A DNA stretch of 44,394 bases from Chlamydiota bacterium (GTDB lineage: Bacteria > Chlamydiota > Chlamydiia > Chlamydiales > Rhabdochlamydiaceae). The translations under genes were made by a program, and so were the position numbers. Shown piece after piece: positions 35,427 through 44,336 of the stretch. The notes beneath the pieces are model-generated. The model did not search any database. It saw only the letters and a list, made by a program, of their open reading frames with translations, and had not been told where the DNA came from. Position 1 is the stretch's first letter, and each line of letters opens with the position of its first letter. The stretch covers positions 1,353-45,746 of the forward strand of contig JABDCS010000014.1 of the NCBI GenBank assembly GCA_013288005.1, given 5' to 3'.

Positions 35427-38092
35427 TGGGGCTCCAATACAGCAAAAGGATAATCTGAGAAAATCTCCTCGAGGGGCAGGATTTGTTTATTGTTCGCGAC
35501 CTTTTGGGTTTGCAGAATTTTTTCTGTAAAAATATTACGAAAATTCGCTTGCTGAAGCCCCCTTGGTAATACCAGTTCAAGATTCTTCCAACCACTCTCG
35601 TGTAAAATTGAAAGAAACCTTCCGATGAGCACAATGACTACTTGATTTTCATATTTTCTCATAAAGGCAATCACATGCTCAGTAGGTGTAGATAAAGGCA
35701 AGTATTCACCTTCTAAAAAAAGTTCTTTGTGGTCACGTCTAAATTGTAAAAACTTTCTGGTGACCCATAATTTCAAATCTCGATCTTCAAGAGTCAGGAA
35801 CGACAACTCTCTAACTCGCTTTAGGGATTTCTGGCGCAGGGTATAATCCACTTCTCGCCGATTGTCAGGATCAACTAAGCTAAAGTCCCACAACTCTTGC
35901 CCTTGATAGATATCGACTACTCCGCAAGAACCTATCTTGAGTACTAAAGCGCAAAGAGAATTCCAATATCCGTATGAAGTGATTTTGCTAAGAAAAGAAA
36001 AAAATGCGGGATAGAATTCGTTGCTCTCTTCTGGTGTGATCAACGACGAAAGAAAGTGTTCTACCGCTTTCTCATAGGCCTCATCGGGTAAACGCCACGA
36101 TGTATAGACCCCTGCCTCTCGCACCGCTTTGAGAAGGGTCTGAGCAAGACGTTGCTTTAAGTCTTCTTCGTCTGACCATCCACCCAGGAGCAATTGGTAG
36201 ATATAATATTCTGTATTATAATCGGGGTAGAGGACTCCCTCGATTAGAGTTTTATATTTCCGATTCTGTTTTTTCCACATTAGAACCAGATCGCGCCACT
36301 CTTTAGGCCTTTCACTAATAACATTGAGGCGGGCTCGGATGTCTTCACTGATTTTAGTATCATGTGTCGAGGATGCAAGAAGTCCGTAGGGCCACTGGGT
36401 AATATTTTGTTGATTCAACCGATGGAATTCTTCATCTCTCATCCCGAATTTTTTTGGGCTGCCGCCAACCTCATTTAAAGAAATTAAACGGTTATAAAGA
36501 TAATAAACCGAATCTTCGAGCCCTTTGGCCATAACCGGCCCCGTTAATTGCTGAATACGCATGAGAAAATCGAGCGCTAAAGGCTTTTCCGCCTCGGTTA
36601 AAGGCAATTCCATCAGCAGCAAATCTTGTAAATATTGATAGATTACAGGGTCAATTTCGGGTGTTTTACTCTGCGCCATATGCAACGCATGCATAACGGA
36701 CTCTCGATCCGATTGGCAGATCTCTACACCTGGCTTTATGTAGGTTCGATAAATGGGAAAACAACTGAGTATTTCGCGTACGGCTCGGGTTAAATCTATA
36801 CGCGTGAAGTCGCGGTAATAGCGATTTTTTTCCACTAGCTCGACCAAAAGCTCGCCCAAGAAATGAATTTCATTTTGCATATGCAAAAAGACATAGCGTT
36901 TTTTTCTTTCATACAGAAGCCGTTCAAATTCTATGGGGCGACCGAGAAATCGGGTATAAATCTTATCAAAGGCCTTTTCATTCTTTTTACAAATGAAAAG
37001 CCCATTAACATGATTGAGAAAGTCATAACCAACAGAACCACAAATAGGCCATAAAGCATTCAACTTCTCTTCGGGACCTAAAATCTTTTCTACAACAACA
37101 AAAGAGGGGTCTCTTTTTTGGATTTCACGGAGATACTTTTCAGGGTCATAAAGCCCATCAATGTGATCAATTCGTAAACCTTGGACCTGCCCCTTTTGTA
37201 GAAGTTCGAAAATCCACTTGTGGTAAGCAGTTAACACACTCCTTTTTTCCATGCGAAGAGCAATGAGATCATTATGATTAAAAAAGCGTCTGTAATTAAT
37301 TTCTTGCTCGCCTAATAACCAATGAGTGAGACGGTAGAATTGCTGGTCAAGAAGTTGATCTAGACGATCAAAACTTCGAGGTTCTCCTTTTTTTCCATTC
37401 AAGTCGGATAACAACAGGGTAATTTGCTTTCGTAGAAAAAGGGAACGTTGATAAAGATCTACAAGTTGTGTTTTTTCAAACCCTTGCTCATTTTTTATAA
37501 TCGCAAGACACTCTCTCCCCTCCTGTTCATTTTGAAGAGTTTTCGCGATGCCAGCAAAAAGAAGCGGATAAGTTGCTGTTGCGATAGGCAAATAATAGTC
37601 TGCATATACAACCCAAAAGCCACCGTGCCAAATGAGTTGAATTTCCTTATTTTCTAGGGCTCTCCCAAAGGGCTCTTTCAGAAGGGGAAGAAGAATTTTC
37701 CCGCACAACTCTGGTTTTTCAGATGGCCAATAGATAGCAAAAAAACCTGCAAACTCCGACGAGGGGCCATTTTCTAAAACATCGACCCACCATTGATTTT
37801 GGGGGCTTTTAATACTCATGTGGTTGGGAACTATATCGAGAAGATGCTTTAAGCCATACTGTTGTAGCTGAGCACAAAACTCCTCATATTCTGACAATGT
37901 GCCGATTCTCGGGTCGATATGATGGGAATCAAGAATATCATACCCTTTCCCACTCGCACTGACAAAAATGGGCGAACTATAAACACCTTCTATTCCCAAT
38001 TCGGTCAAATAAGGAAGAATCTCCATCGCTTTTTTCAGAGTGAAGGATTCGTTGAATTGCAATCGATAGACTGAGGTCGGAATATCCTTCAT
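35423..38092 (-). CDS. treY: Malto-oligosyltrehalose synthase
   Basis: A GH13-family isomerase that converts the reducing-end alpha-1,4 bond of glucans to alpha,alpha-1,1. 889 residues, somewhat longer than many TreY proteins. The start IPTSVYRLQFNESFTLKKA and GIEGVYSSPIF is diagnostic; LLDIVPNHMS, GLRIDHIDGLYDPEKYL (nucleophile Asp), FVVVEKILGPEE (Glu) and ASSTHDTKISEDIRARL (Asp) follow in order. It lies 26 bp after treT and is coupled to treZ. Cytosolic. Confidence 0.96.
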   Translation of the reverse strand: MKDIPTSVYRLQFNESFTLKKAMEILPYLTELGIEGVYSSPIFVSASGKGYDILDSHHIDPRIGTLSEYEEFCAQLQQYGLKHLLDIVPNHMSIKSPQNQWWVDVLENGPSSEFAGFFAIYWPSEKPELCGKILLPLLKEPFGRALENKEIQLIWHGGFWVVYADYYLPIATATYPLLFAGIAKTLQNEQEGRECLAIIKNEQGFEKTQLVDLYQRSLFLRKQITLLLSDLNGKKGEPRSFDRLDQLLDQQFYRLTHWLLGEQEINYRRFFNHNDLIALRMEKRSVLTAYHKWIFELLQKGQVQGLRIDHIDGLYDPEKYLREIQKRDPSFVVVEKILGPEEKLNALWPICGSVGYDFLNHVNGLFICKKNEKAFDKIYTRFLGRPIEFERLLYERKKRYVFLHMQNEIHFLGELLVELVEKNRYYRDFTRIDLTRAVREILSCFPIYRTYIKPGVEICQSDRESVMHALHMAQSKTPEIDPVIYQYLQDLLLMELPLTEAEKPLALDFLMRIQQLTGPVMAKGLEDSVYYLYNRLISLNEVGGSPKKFGMRDEEFHRLNQQNITQWPYGLLASSTHDTKISEDIRARLNVISERPKEWRDLVLMWKKQNRKYKTLIEGVLYPDYNTEYYIYQLLLGGWSDEEDLKQRLAQTLLKAVREAGVYTSWRLPDEAYEKAVEHFLSSLITPEESNEFYPAFFSFLSKITSYGYWNSLCALVLKIGSCGVVDIYQGQELWDFSLVDPDNRREVDYTLRQKSLKRVRELSFLTLEDRDLKLWVTRKFLQFRRDHKELFLEGEYLPLSTPTEHVIAFMRKYENQVVIVLIGRFLSILHESGWKNLELVLPRGLQQANFRNIFTEKILQTQKVANNKQILPLEEIFSDYPFAVLEPQ

Positions 38093-38118
38093 GCTGCTTG
38101 TAATAAAAACCAGGCTCC

Positions 38119-39387
38119 TTATTTAGGAGGGGTTATTCTTCGACTTAAGTCTACTCGCGAACCTGTTGCCCTTCGAAGTGACGCCATCACCGTTAAATAC
38201 TCGCGTAAGTGACGTGTGATGAGAAAATTCTCTTTTACGTGATGTTTTCCAGCTGTGCCTAGTTGTTTTCCCTTCTCCGGGTTTTGTAAGAGATATCGTA
38301 TGCGATTAGCTGCTCCCTCGGGAGTGTTGACTAGATAACCTGTGTAATGATTGATGAGTTGGAGACGAATTCCCCCTGTATTACCTCCAATTACAGGCTT
38401 CGACTTCCAAAGAGCTTCTGTCACAGTTAGGCCAAATCCCTCGCGTACTGATTTTTGCAAAACTATATCTGCTCCTCGTTGTAGGGCATTAATGACACGC
38501 GCGTTTGGAGGAAGATTAAGAATATGAATATCTGGATCATCTTTTGAAGATTCCATTACCTCGTGTAAGACCGCTCCTGCCTCAGGATCATCATCGGCAC
38601 CTCCACCTGCGAGTATGAGTTGGAGAGTAGGATTGAATTTTTTTGCCAATTTATAGGCTCCGACTACACCGATAGGATCTTTAAATATATCAAATCTTGA
38701 CGCCTGTAAAACGACGGGACGCTTGGGGTCAATGCCAAATTGACGCATGACTTGTTCAATCTCTGCTTGATCTAATTCGATATTTTTTTCGCTAAATGGA
38801 TCTATACTCGGTGGAATCAAGAAAGTAGGATGGGGTAGGGGCTGGACGAAATCCTCTAGAGAAAAGATAGTCGCATCATAATTACTGACATATTTTTTCA
38901 AGTATTTCCATACGAGACGAGATGCAGGCGTCACTTCAATATGACAACGCCAAATCCATTTTGCATCTTTCTTTTTCTGTATATTAGCGATGAAGGGAAG
39001 AGGTTGTGGGTCATGAATAAAAACGATATCGGCTTCTTGCAAAATAGGGGCAAATTCCTTGGCATTCTGTGCGTTCGTCTCCTCATAGGCTTTTAGAAGT
39101 GTAGCATTGGGAAGAGCCCTTCCGCGTCCTTGGAAAATATTATGAAACATCTTTGTGCACTGAAAGAAATCATTGGTTCCTTTCATGACAAGCCATTCCG
39201 TATTGAGACCTAGAGCATTGGAAAGAGGAACGAGCTTTGTGAGGATTTCCGCAACTCCTCCACCCACTTTAGTTGAATTTACATGGACAATTTTTACACC
39301 TTTTAATAGATCCGCAATTTGATACAATTGATCGATAATCTCGGTGCCTAGTAAATTCTTGTAGGGTTCCCAAATATCCTCACTCAT
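38119..39387 (-). CDS. treT: Trehalose glycosyltransferring synthase (GT4)
   Basis: 422 residues, ATG at 39387. TreT makes trehalose from an NDP-glucose and glucose. The N-terminal VHVNSTKVGGGVAEIL (about 35-49) and the GT-B fold are typical; the donor-site region has VLQASRFDIFKDP and EGFGLTVTEALWKSKPVIGGNTGG. The identification rests on close resemblance to archaeal/bacterial TreT and on the neighbours: DUF5752 is 6 bp upstream, treY 26 bp downstream. Having TreT with TreY/TreZ gives two independent routes to trehalose in one operon. A close GT4 with other specificity cannot be fully excluded. Confidence 0.85.
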   Translation of the reverse strand: MSEDIWEPYKNLLGTEIIDQLYQIADLLKGVKIVHVNSTKVGGGVAEILTKLVPLSNALGLNTEWLVMKGTNDFFQCTKMFHNIFQGRGRALPNATLLKAYEETNAQNAKEFAPILQEADIVFIHDPQPLPFIANIQKKKDAKWIWRCHIEVTPASRLVWKYLKKYVSNYDATIFSLEDFVQPLPHPTFLIPPSIDPFSEKNIELDQAEIEQVMRQFGIDPKRPVVLQASRFDIFKDPIGVVGAYKLAKKFNPTLQLILAGGGADDDPEAGAVLHEVMESSKDDPDIHILNLPPNARVINALQRGADIVLQKSVREGFGLTVTEALWKSKPVIGGNTGGIRLQLINHYTGYLVNTPEGAANRIRYLLQNPEKGKQLGTAGKHHVKENFLITRHLREYLTVMASLRRATGSRVDLSRRITPPK

Positions 39388-39393
39388 AGAGCC

Positions 39394-40041
39394 TCATTTA
39401 AAATGCTCATTGATCAGTTCACTCAATTTTTGTCTAATTTCTGCTGGAGTAAGAAAAAAAGGGTCAATTTCTTCTACTTTTGCCAGTAATTCCGGAAAAT
39501 CCTCTTTAAAATGAGTAAGCCATGTACTGAAATCATCCATTCCATTAGGGCTACGTGTGCGAGCGTCGATAAAATGGTAAAAAATAGAACTAGCCGTCAG
39601 ATTGGGTATGATCGATTTTAAATCTGAAGGATGTAAGGCCTGGATATGCGTATCAAAAATGATAATTGTGGAATGTAAGAAATGAAAAAGAGTATCCCGT
39701 TTGGACCATAAGATATATTCCACCTCTTCGAGACGTTCTTCTACAAGTTCAATGATAGTTCTGCGCAGATCTTCTAAATTTGGATAATCGATGGGATCTA
39801 AAATACCCAGCTTTTCCGAAAGAACATCGTCCCGCAAGTGCATGTGGGCCCACATAGCAAAGTCGTTATGAAATTCCGGATGAGTAAAAGTGGATCGTAA
39901 ACGGCCGCCCCAGAAATGGTAATAGATTGAACTTAGCGGCACTTTAATAAGCGCTTCTCTGAATTGAATCAACGATTCAGCAGCTTCGCCTGTAGCCATA
40001 ACAGCTAGGGCGCAATCCTTAATATAAAATGGCGTTGTCAT
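39394..40041 (-). CDS. DUF5752-family protein, internally duplicated, first gene of the trehalose operon
   Basis: 215 residues. The sequence contains two similar halves: SSIYYHFWGGRLRS...FAMWAHMHLRDDVLSEKLGILDP (about 37-83) and SSIFYHFIDARTRSPNGMDDFSTWLTHFKEDFPELLAKVEEIDP (about 151-195). Each has a YHF...R...W pattern with helical character. It is soluble, with no signal. DUF5752 proteins are found beside trehalose-synthase or glycosyltransferase genes, and this one is 6 bp upstream of treT, so it may regulate or assist TreT; this is an inference. Leader region 40042-40172 should hold the promoters for this operon and the divergent DoxX gene. Confidence 0.75.
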   Translation of the reverse strand: MTTPFYIKDCALAVMATGEAAESLIQFREALIKVPLSSIYYHFWGGRLRSTFTHPEFHNDFAMWAHMHLRDDVLSEKLGILDPIDYPNLEDLRRTIIELVEERLEEVEYILWSKRDTLFHFLHSTIIIFDTHIQALHPSDLKSIIPNLTASSIFYHFIDARTRSPNGMDDFSTWLTHFKEDFPELLAKVEEIDPFFLTPAEIRQKLSELINEHFK

Positions 40042-40172
40042 TTCTTTCCCTTATGGAAAAAAGCTATTATGCGTCAAGATTTGTTTCTAAATTGCAATTA
40101 AATGTAGTTGCAAAATTAAAAAATCCGTTAGAAAGGCTATTAAAAAGCTAAGCCAGCATTAGGAGCCTTTAC

Positions 40173-40556
40173 ATGAAGTACGTTCTTTTATTAGGCAGAA
40201 TTCTCTTCTCTCTGATTTTTATCTGTGTATTACCCACACATTTTACCCATAAAGCCATTAGCTATGGAGCCGCTCATGGAATTCCTCTACCCGGCCTTCT
40301 CATGCCTCTTTTTGGCGTGATAGGATTATTGGGAGCATTGAGTATCCTTCTCGGCTATAAATCTAGAATTGGGTCTTATTTCATTATTGTAGCGCTTCTT
40401 CCTGCGACCTTCATGATGCATAAGTTTTGGGAAATGCAAGACCCGATGGCGGCCATGGTGCAAAAATTACTCTTCTTAAAAAATCTATCACTTCTTGGTG
40501 CTGCTTTCATCATCTCCTATTTTGGCACGGGTCCTTTGAGCATTACTAAAGAATAG
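40173..40556 (+). CDS. DoxX-family membrane protein
   Basis: 127 residues with four hydrophobic helices. LLLGRILFSLIFI at the start, the HGIPLPGLLMPLFGVIGLLGALSILLGYKSRIGSY block and MMHKFWEMQDP are typical of DoxX/DUF417-like proteins. The biochemical role of this family is poorly defined (quinone- or redox-related in some members). ATG at 40173 follows AGGAGCC. It lies 34 bp before the phosphorylase start, so they may be co-transcribed. Confidence 0.8.
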   Translation: MKYVLLLGRILFSLIFICVLPTHFTHKAISYGAAHGIPLPGLLMPLFGVIGLLGALSILLGYKSRIGSYFIIVALLPATFMMHKFWEMQDPMAAMVQKLLFLKNLSLLGAAFIISYFGTGPLSITKE

Positions 40557-40577
40557 CCCTCAATATCTATAGTACAT

Positions 40578-40593
40578 AAAGAGGTGCTACATC
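40578..40593 (+). promoter_or_regulatory. Shine-Dalgarno AAAGAGGTG followed by ATC as probable start codon
   Basis: AAAGAGGTG (40578-40586) matches the extended anti-Shine-Dalgarno complement AAGGAGGTG in 8 of 9 positions. Four bases later comes ATC (40591-40593), in the phosphorylase frame. The frame is closed by TAG just upstream, and no ATG, GTG or TTG precedes codon 66. This fixes the likely start at AUC. Confidence 0.7.
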
Positions 40594-43095
40594 GAGAAAC
40601 GTGATAATTCTGATATTCCAGGGTATGACTTCTTAGAAGATCTGGCCTTAGATTTAAGTTGGGGGTGGAGCCAACACCATCGCACTGATAGTGTATGGAA
40701 ACAGCTTGACCCCGATATATGGTCACGTACCCGTAATGCCTGGGCTATTTTACAAACCGTTTCGCGAGAAAAATTAGAGAAAACATTGGCGGATCCTCAA
40801 TTTCTTGCCCTGATGAGCGATCTTAAGAAATCTAAGGAAAGCCTAAACGAAATCCCTACGTGGTTCCTACAAAAACATTCTCAATCTTCTCTAAGCTGCA
40901 TCGCCTACTTTAGCATGGAATTTATGTTAAGCGAGGCACTTCCTATTTACTCGGGAGGACTTGGCAATGTAGCAGGTGATCAATTAAAAGCAGCTAATGA
41001 TTTAGGTGTGCCTGTCATAGGAATCGGACTTCTTTATCAACAAGGGTATTTTCGCCAGGTCATCGATAAAGATGGCGCGCAAAAAGCCTTTTATCCATTC
41101 AATGACCCAGGACAATTGCCTATTACACCTGTGCGTATGGCTAATGGAGAGTTGCTGCGAATTGAGCTGGCTCTTCCTGGATGGTCTCTATGGTTAAGAG
41201 CGTGGGAAGTACAAATAGGCCATATAAAACTCTACCTTCTCGATAGTAATGACGCTTCTAATTACCCTCCTCTTCGTGGGATTACCAGCGAACTCTATGG
41301 GGGTGATGCAGAGATGCGCATCCAACAGGAGATGGTTTTAGGCATTGGAGGGTGGCGTCTTTTAGAAGCGCTCAATATCACGCCAGAAGTTTGTCATTTA
41401 AATGAGGGGCATGCCGCATTCGTTGTGTTAGAGCGTGCTAAATCATTTATGAAAAAAAATGATGTACCCTTTTCTGTTGCACTTACGGCAACACGGGCTG
41501 GTAATCTTTTTACTACCCATACAGCAGTTGCAGCTGGTTTTGATCGTTTCTGTCCTTTTCATATCGAACAATATTTGGCCAAATACACTGAAACCAAGCT
41601 CGGACTTCCATTACAAGAACTACTCGCATTGGGCCGGTGTAATCCGCAGGACAACAACGAGCCTTTTAATATGGCCTATCTTGCGATTCGTGGAAGTGGT
41701 TCGGTAAATGGTGTCAGTCAATTACATGCAAAAGTCAGCCGTCATTTGTTCGAACAACTCTTCCCGCGCTGGCCCCTCCGAGAAGCCCCTATAGGTTCTG
41801 TGACTAATGGCGTCCACATGCCGAGTTGGAGTTCTGCGAGTAGTGGAAAACTGATCGCCGAGTTCTCCGAAAAAAATTGCTGGCTAGGCAATCAATCCTG
41901 CGTTGAAACAGGCATTCGTAAAATTCCAGAGGGAAGAATTTGGCAAATGCGCAATGAGTCGCGCAAAGATCTAATTGAATATTCTCGAAGGCGCTTAGAA
42001 AGAACACTAGCAGCACGCGGGTTACCCCCCGAGGAAGTGGACTTTGCGAAACACATTTTTGAACCTGCTACTTTGACAATTGGATTCGCACGTCGCTTTG
42101 CTACCTACAAAAGACCGAATCTCTTATTGCATGATCCTGATCGGCTCATGCGCATCTTAACAAATCCTACGCGTCCTGTTCAGCTCATTATCGCCGGCAA
42201 AGCGCACCCTGCTGATAAGCCCGGGCAAGAATTAGTTAAGCAATGGGTGCAATTCATTAGAAGACCCGAGATAAGGCCTCACATCCTTGCTCTTGCCGAT
42301 TACGATATGCATGTTAATGAACACCTCGTACGTGGTGTAGATGTTTGGATCAACACTCCTAGACGCCCCTGGGAAGCTTGCGGTACAAGTGGGATGAAAA
42401 TTTTGCCCAATGGAGGACTTAATCTCTCCGAATTAGATGGCTGGTGGGTAGAAGCTTATAACCCAGAGCTAGGGTGGGCATTAGGAGATGGGAAAGAACA
42501 TGGAGATGATCCAGCATGGGATGCTGCAGAGGCCAACACCCTTTATGACCTTTTAGAAAATGTGATTGCACCTGAATTCTACACGCGAAATTCAGAAGGA
42601 ATTCCCACTACCTGGATCGCACGTGTACGCGAAAGTATGGCGCAACTTACGCCTCGTTTTTCTGCTGATCGCGCTGTGATGGAATACACAGAAAAACACT
42701 ACATTCCAGCTGCTGACGCTTATCTAAAACGAGCTGCTGATCAAGCTAGTGTCGCCAAGCAAATCCTAAACTGGCAACAACAACTTACCCAAAATTGGCC
42801 TTCATTGCGATTTGGCGAAGTCAAAGTGACAACGAGCGAAAAAACCCACAATTTTGAAATTCAAGTCTATTTAAATGATCTTGATCCTTCCACTATCCGC
42901 GTCGAACTGTATACGGAAAGCGGAAGTTACGAAATGACACAACTCAAACAACTATCAGGAACAGCTGGCTTGTATGTCTACCAAGCTTCTGTTCCCACCA
43001 CACTTCCTGCTAATGACTACATCCCCCGCTTAATCCCCTACCACAGCAACGCTTATATACCTCTTGAAGAAACACACATACTTTGGCAACGCTAA
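40591..43095 (+). CDS. glgP: Alpha-glucan phosphorylase (GlgP type), non-canonical AUC start
   Basis: A PLP enzyme that releases glucose-1-phosphate from glycogen or maltodextrin. 834 residues from ATC 40591. FLEDLALDLSWGWSQHH and DPDIWSRTRNAWAILQTVS near the start are conserved in this family and would be lost if the in-frame TTG at 40786 were used. Other landmarks: FSMEFMLSEALPIYSGGLGNVAGD, HLNEGHAAFVVLERA, TTHTAVAAGFDRF, GFARRFATYKR and the PLP-lysine block GTSGMKILPNGGLNLSELDGWW (K603). A C-terminal beta-domain (about 735-834) is present. It supplies or removes the glucan that TreY/TreZ use. Confidence 0.92.
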   Translation: MEKRDNSDIPGYDFLEDLALDLSWGWSQHHRTDSVWKQLDPDIWSRTRNAWAILQTVSREKLEKTLADPQFLALMSDLKKSKESLNEIPTWFLQKHSQSSLSCIAYFSMEFMLSEALPIYSGGLGNVAGDQLKAANDLGVPVIGIGLLYQQGYFRQVIDKDGAQKAFYPFNDPGQLPITPVRMANGELLRIELALPGWSLWLRAWEVQIGHIKLYLLDSNDASNYPPLRGITSELYGGDAEMRIQQEMVLGIGGWRLLEALNITPEVCHLNEGHAAFVVLERAKSFMKKNDVPFSVALTATRAGNLFTTHTAVAAGFDRFCPFHIEQYLAKYTETKLGLPLQELLALGRCNPQDNNEPFNMAYLAIRGSGSVNGVSQLHAKVSRHLFEQLFPRWPLREAPIGSVTNGVHMPSWSSASSGKLIAEFSEKNCWLGNQSCVETGIRKIPEGRIWQMRNESRKDLIEYSRRRLERTLAARGLPPEEVDFAKHIFEPATLTIGFARRFATYKRPNLLLHDPDRLMRILTNPTRPVQLIIAGKAHPADKPGQELVKQWVQFIRRPEIRPHILALADYDMHVNEHLVRGVDVWINTPRRPWEACGTSGMKILPNGGLNLSELDGWWVEAYNPELGWALGDGKEHGDDPAWDAAEANTLYDLLENVIAPEFYTRNSEGIPTTWIARVRESMAQLTPRFSADRAVMEYTEKHYIPAADAYLKRAADQASVAKQILNWQQQLTQNWPSLRFGEVKVTTSEKTHNFEIQVYLNDLDPSTIRVELYTESGSYEMTQLKQLSGTAGLYVYQASVPTTLPANDYIPRLIPYHSNAYIPLEETHILWQR

Positions 43096-43319
43096 CCCAA
43101 TGTTAAGAATTGTTAGCTACGTTAATTTTGCTAAAAGCATTCCTCCTTTCAGAATGAATTTCTCTTTATAGGTCTAACTAGCTAATCTCGTCAAAAATCT
43201 TTCTCCTCAATTGAAAACCAATTTTGAAGCGATTTAAAAGCGCCAGGACTTTCACTAGCAGGTAAGCCCCTAGGGATGTTGAAGAACAAAAACAGTTTCA
43301 AGGACTTGAAGGAAGAGTT

Positions 43320-44027
43320 TTATTTTTTGAACAAATCATACGGGAAAGCTTCTAAGAGCTTATTTAAATCGCATTCGGGCATTGGTTCACCACCCATTTT
43401 CAGGGCTTCTTCTATTGTGGTTGCATAACGATAATTGAATCGATTAGTTCCATAATAATAATCCGAATACTTAAAAAGTGTTTCTGTACTATTTTCATGG
43501 GGAGAAACAATAAGACGAGCAGGGATACCAAAAGCTTCTGCAACAATGATCCCGGAAAGTGCTGAAGAAATTACAAATTTGCTATTCAAAATTTTTGCTA
43601 CAACTACATGCCATTCCTCTTTCACACTTACTATATTGGGCAGGGCTTGGAAGAGGGCTTCATCAGAAAAATGCGGAATGACTACATATTCAAACTCAGG
43701 CGAATTTGCCTTCTGAAATTCGGGGAAAAGCTTCGGAAGAAGCAGAGTGGGATCGCCATACACTTCAGGACAATCTATCCCCACTTCTTGAAGAAACTGT
43801 CTTGATAGTGGCCCCCTAACCGCTCGAACATCTAGAGAGTGAAAAGGGTAATCGGTTTTTTCACGATATTTACCATTTACACCTGTGCCCCACAAAACAT
43901 CACCTTCTTCGGCATAATTGACGATAGAACCAATAGCTAAAAATTTCTTATGGCCTAAAGGAGCTGTTGATGTCGTAACGATAGCTCTGTCTAAAATTCT
44001 CTCCACAATACTTACAGACATACGCAT
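43320..44027 (-). CDS. Polysaccharide pyruvyl transferase-like protein, probably N-terminally shortened
   Basis: 235 residues. GDVLWGTGVNGKY, SLDVRAVRGPLSR, VYGDPTLLLP, FVISSALSGIIVAEAFGIPARLI and SDYYYGTN are typical of the pyruvyl-transferase fold (GT-B-like) used to decorate cell-surface glycans. The family normally begins with about 20 more residues (a strand and an N-F-G-D-type loop) before SVSIVERIL. Here the frame is stopped by TAG two codons before the ATG, so that part is missing or frameshifted. It may be a slightly truncated or decaying gene. Reads toward glgP; the 224-bp gap between shows no clear element. Confidence 0.7.
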   Translation of the reverse strand: MRMSVSIVERILDRAIVTTSTAPLGHKKFLAIGSIVNYAEEGDVLWGTGVNGKYREKTDYPFHSLDVRAVRGPLSRQFLQEVGIDCPEVYGDPTLLLPKLFPEFQKANSPEFEYVVIPHFSDEALFQALPNIVSVKEEWHVVVAKILNSKFVISSALSGIIVAEAFGIPARLIVSPHENSTETLFKYSDYYYGTNRFNYRYATTIEEALKMGGEPMPECDLNKLLEAFPYDLFKK

Positions 44028-44054
44028 CGTCTAACGATTATTGGGACAGCTGAA

Positions 44055-44336
44055 TTGGTAACCCATATTCAGCACCCCCACACGACAGGACCTCAAGTGT
44101 TTTGTGAAATACTTGCACAGGGACTCAAACATCAGAGATTTGTACCTGTATTTGATGAAGAGGTTTTACGTAAGCAATTTCTAGACGATTGCATGAATAA
44201 TGATGTTCCTATCTTTTATTATTCTGAAAAAACCGGTGAAGCAAGATATGGAACTCATGTGATTGGCGTAAAAAGTCCCTCGTCGAGTAGTGGCTCGTCC
44301 AGCAGTTCTACTGTCACTGTAGTAACCAAAAATTAA
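44055..44336 (+). CDS. Doubtful short ORF with Ser-rich C-terminal tail
   Basis: 93 codons starting at TTG, without a visible ribosome-binding site and only 27 bases from the divergent start of the pyruvyl-transferase gene. The product has a plausible globular composition (VFCEILAQGLKH; FDEEVLRKQFLDDCMNNDVPIFYYSEKTGEARYGTHV) followed by a Ser run (SPSSSSGSSSSS) like the effector families elsewhere in the window. It may be the 3' end of a decayed effector gene. I do not recognise a family. Confidence 0.35.
   Translation: MVTHIQHPHTTGPQVFCEILAQGLKHQRFVPVFDEEVLRKQFLDDCMNNDVPIFYYSEKTGEARYGTHVIGVKSPSSSSGSSSSSTVTVVTKN

Noticed and set aside
40786..43095. Phosphorylase starting at TTG 40786
   Set aside because: It drops about 65 conserved residues and has no ribosome-binding site.
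43096..43319. Gap after glgP inspected for terminator, tRNA or small gene
   Set aside because: No strong stem-loop with T-tract and no open frame with a ribosome-binding site.
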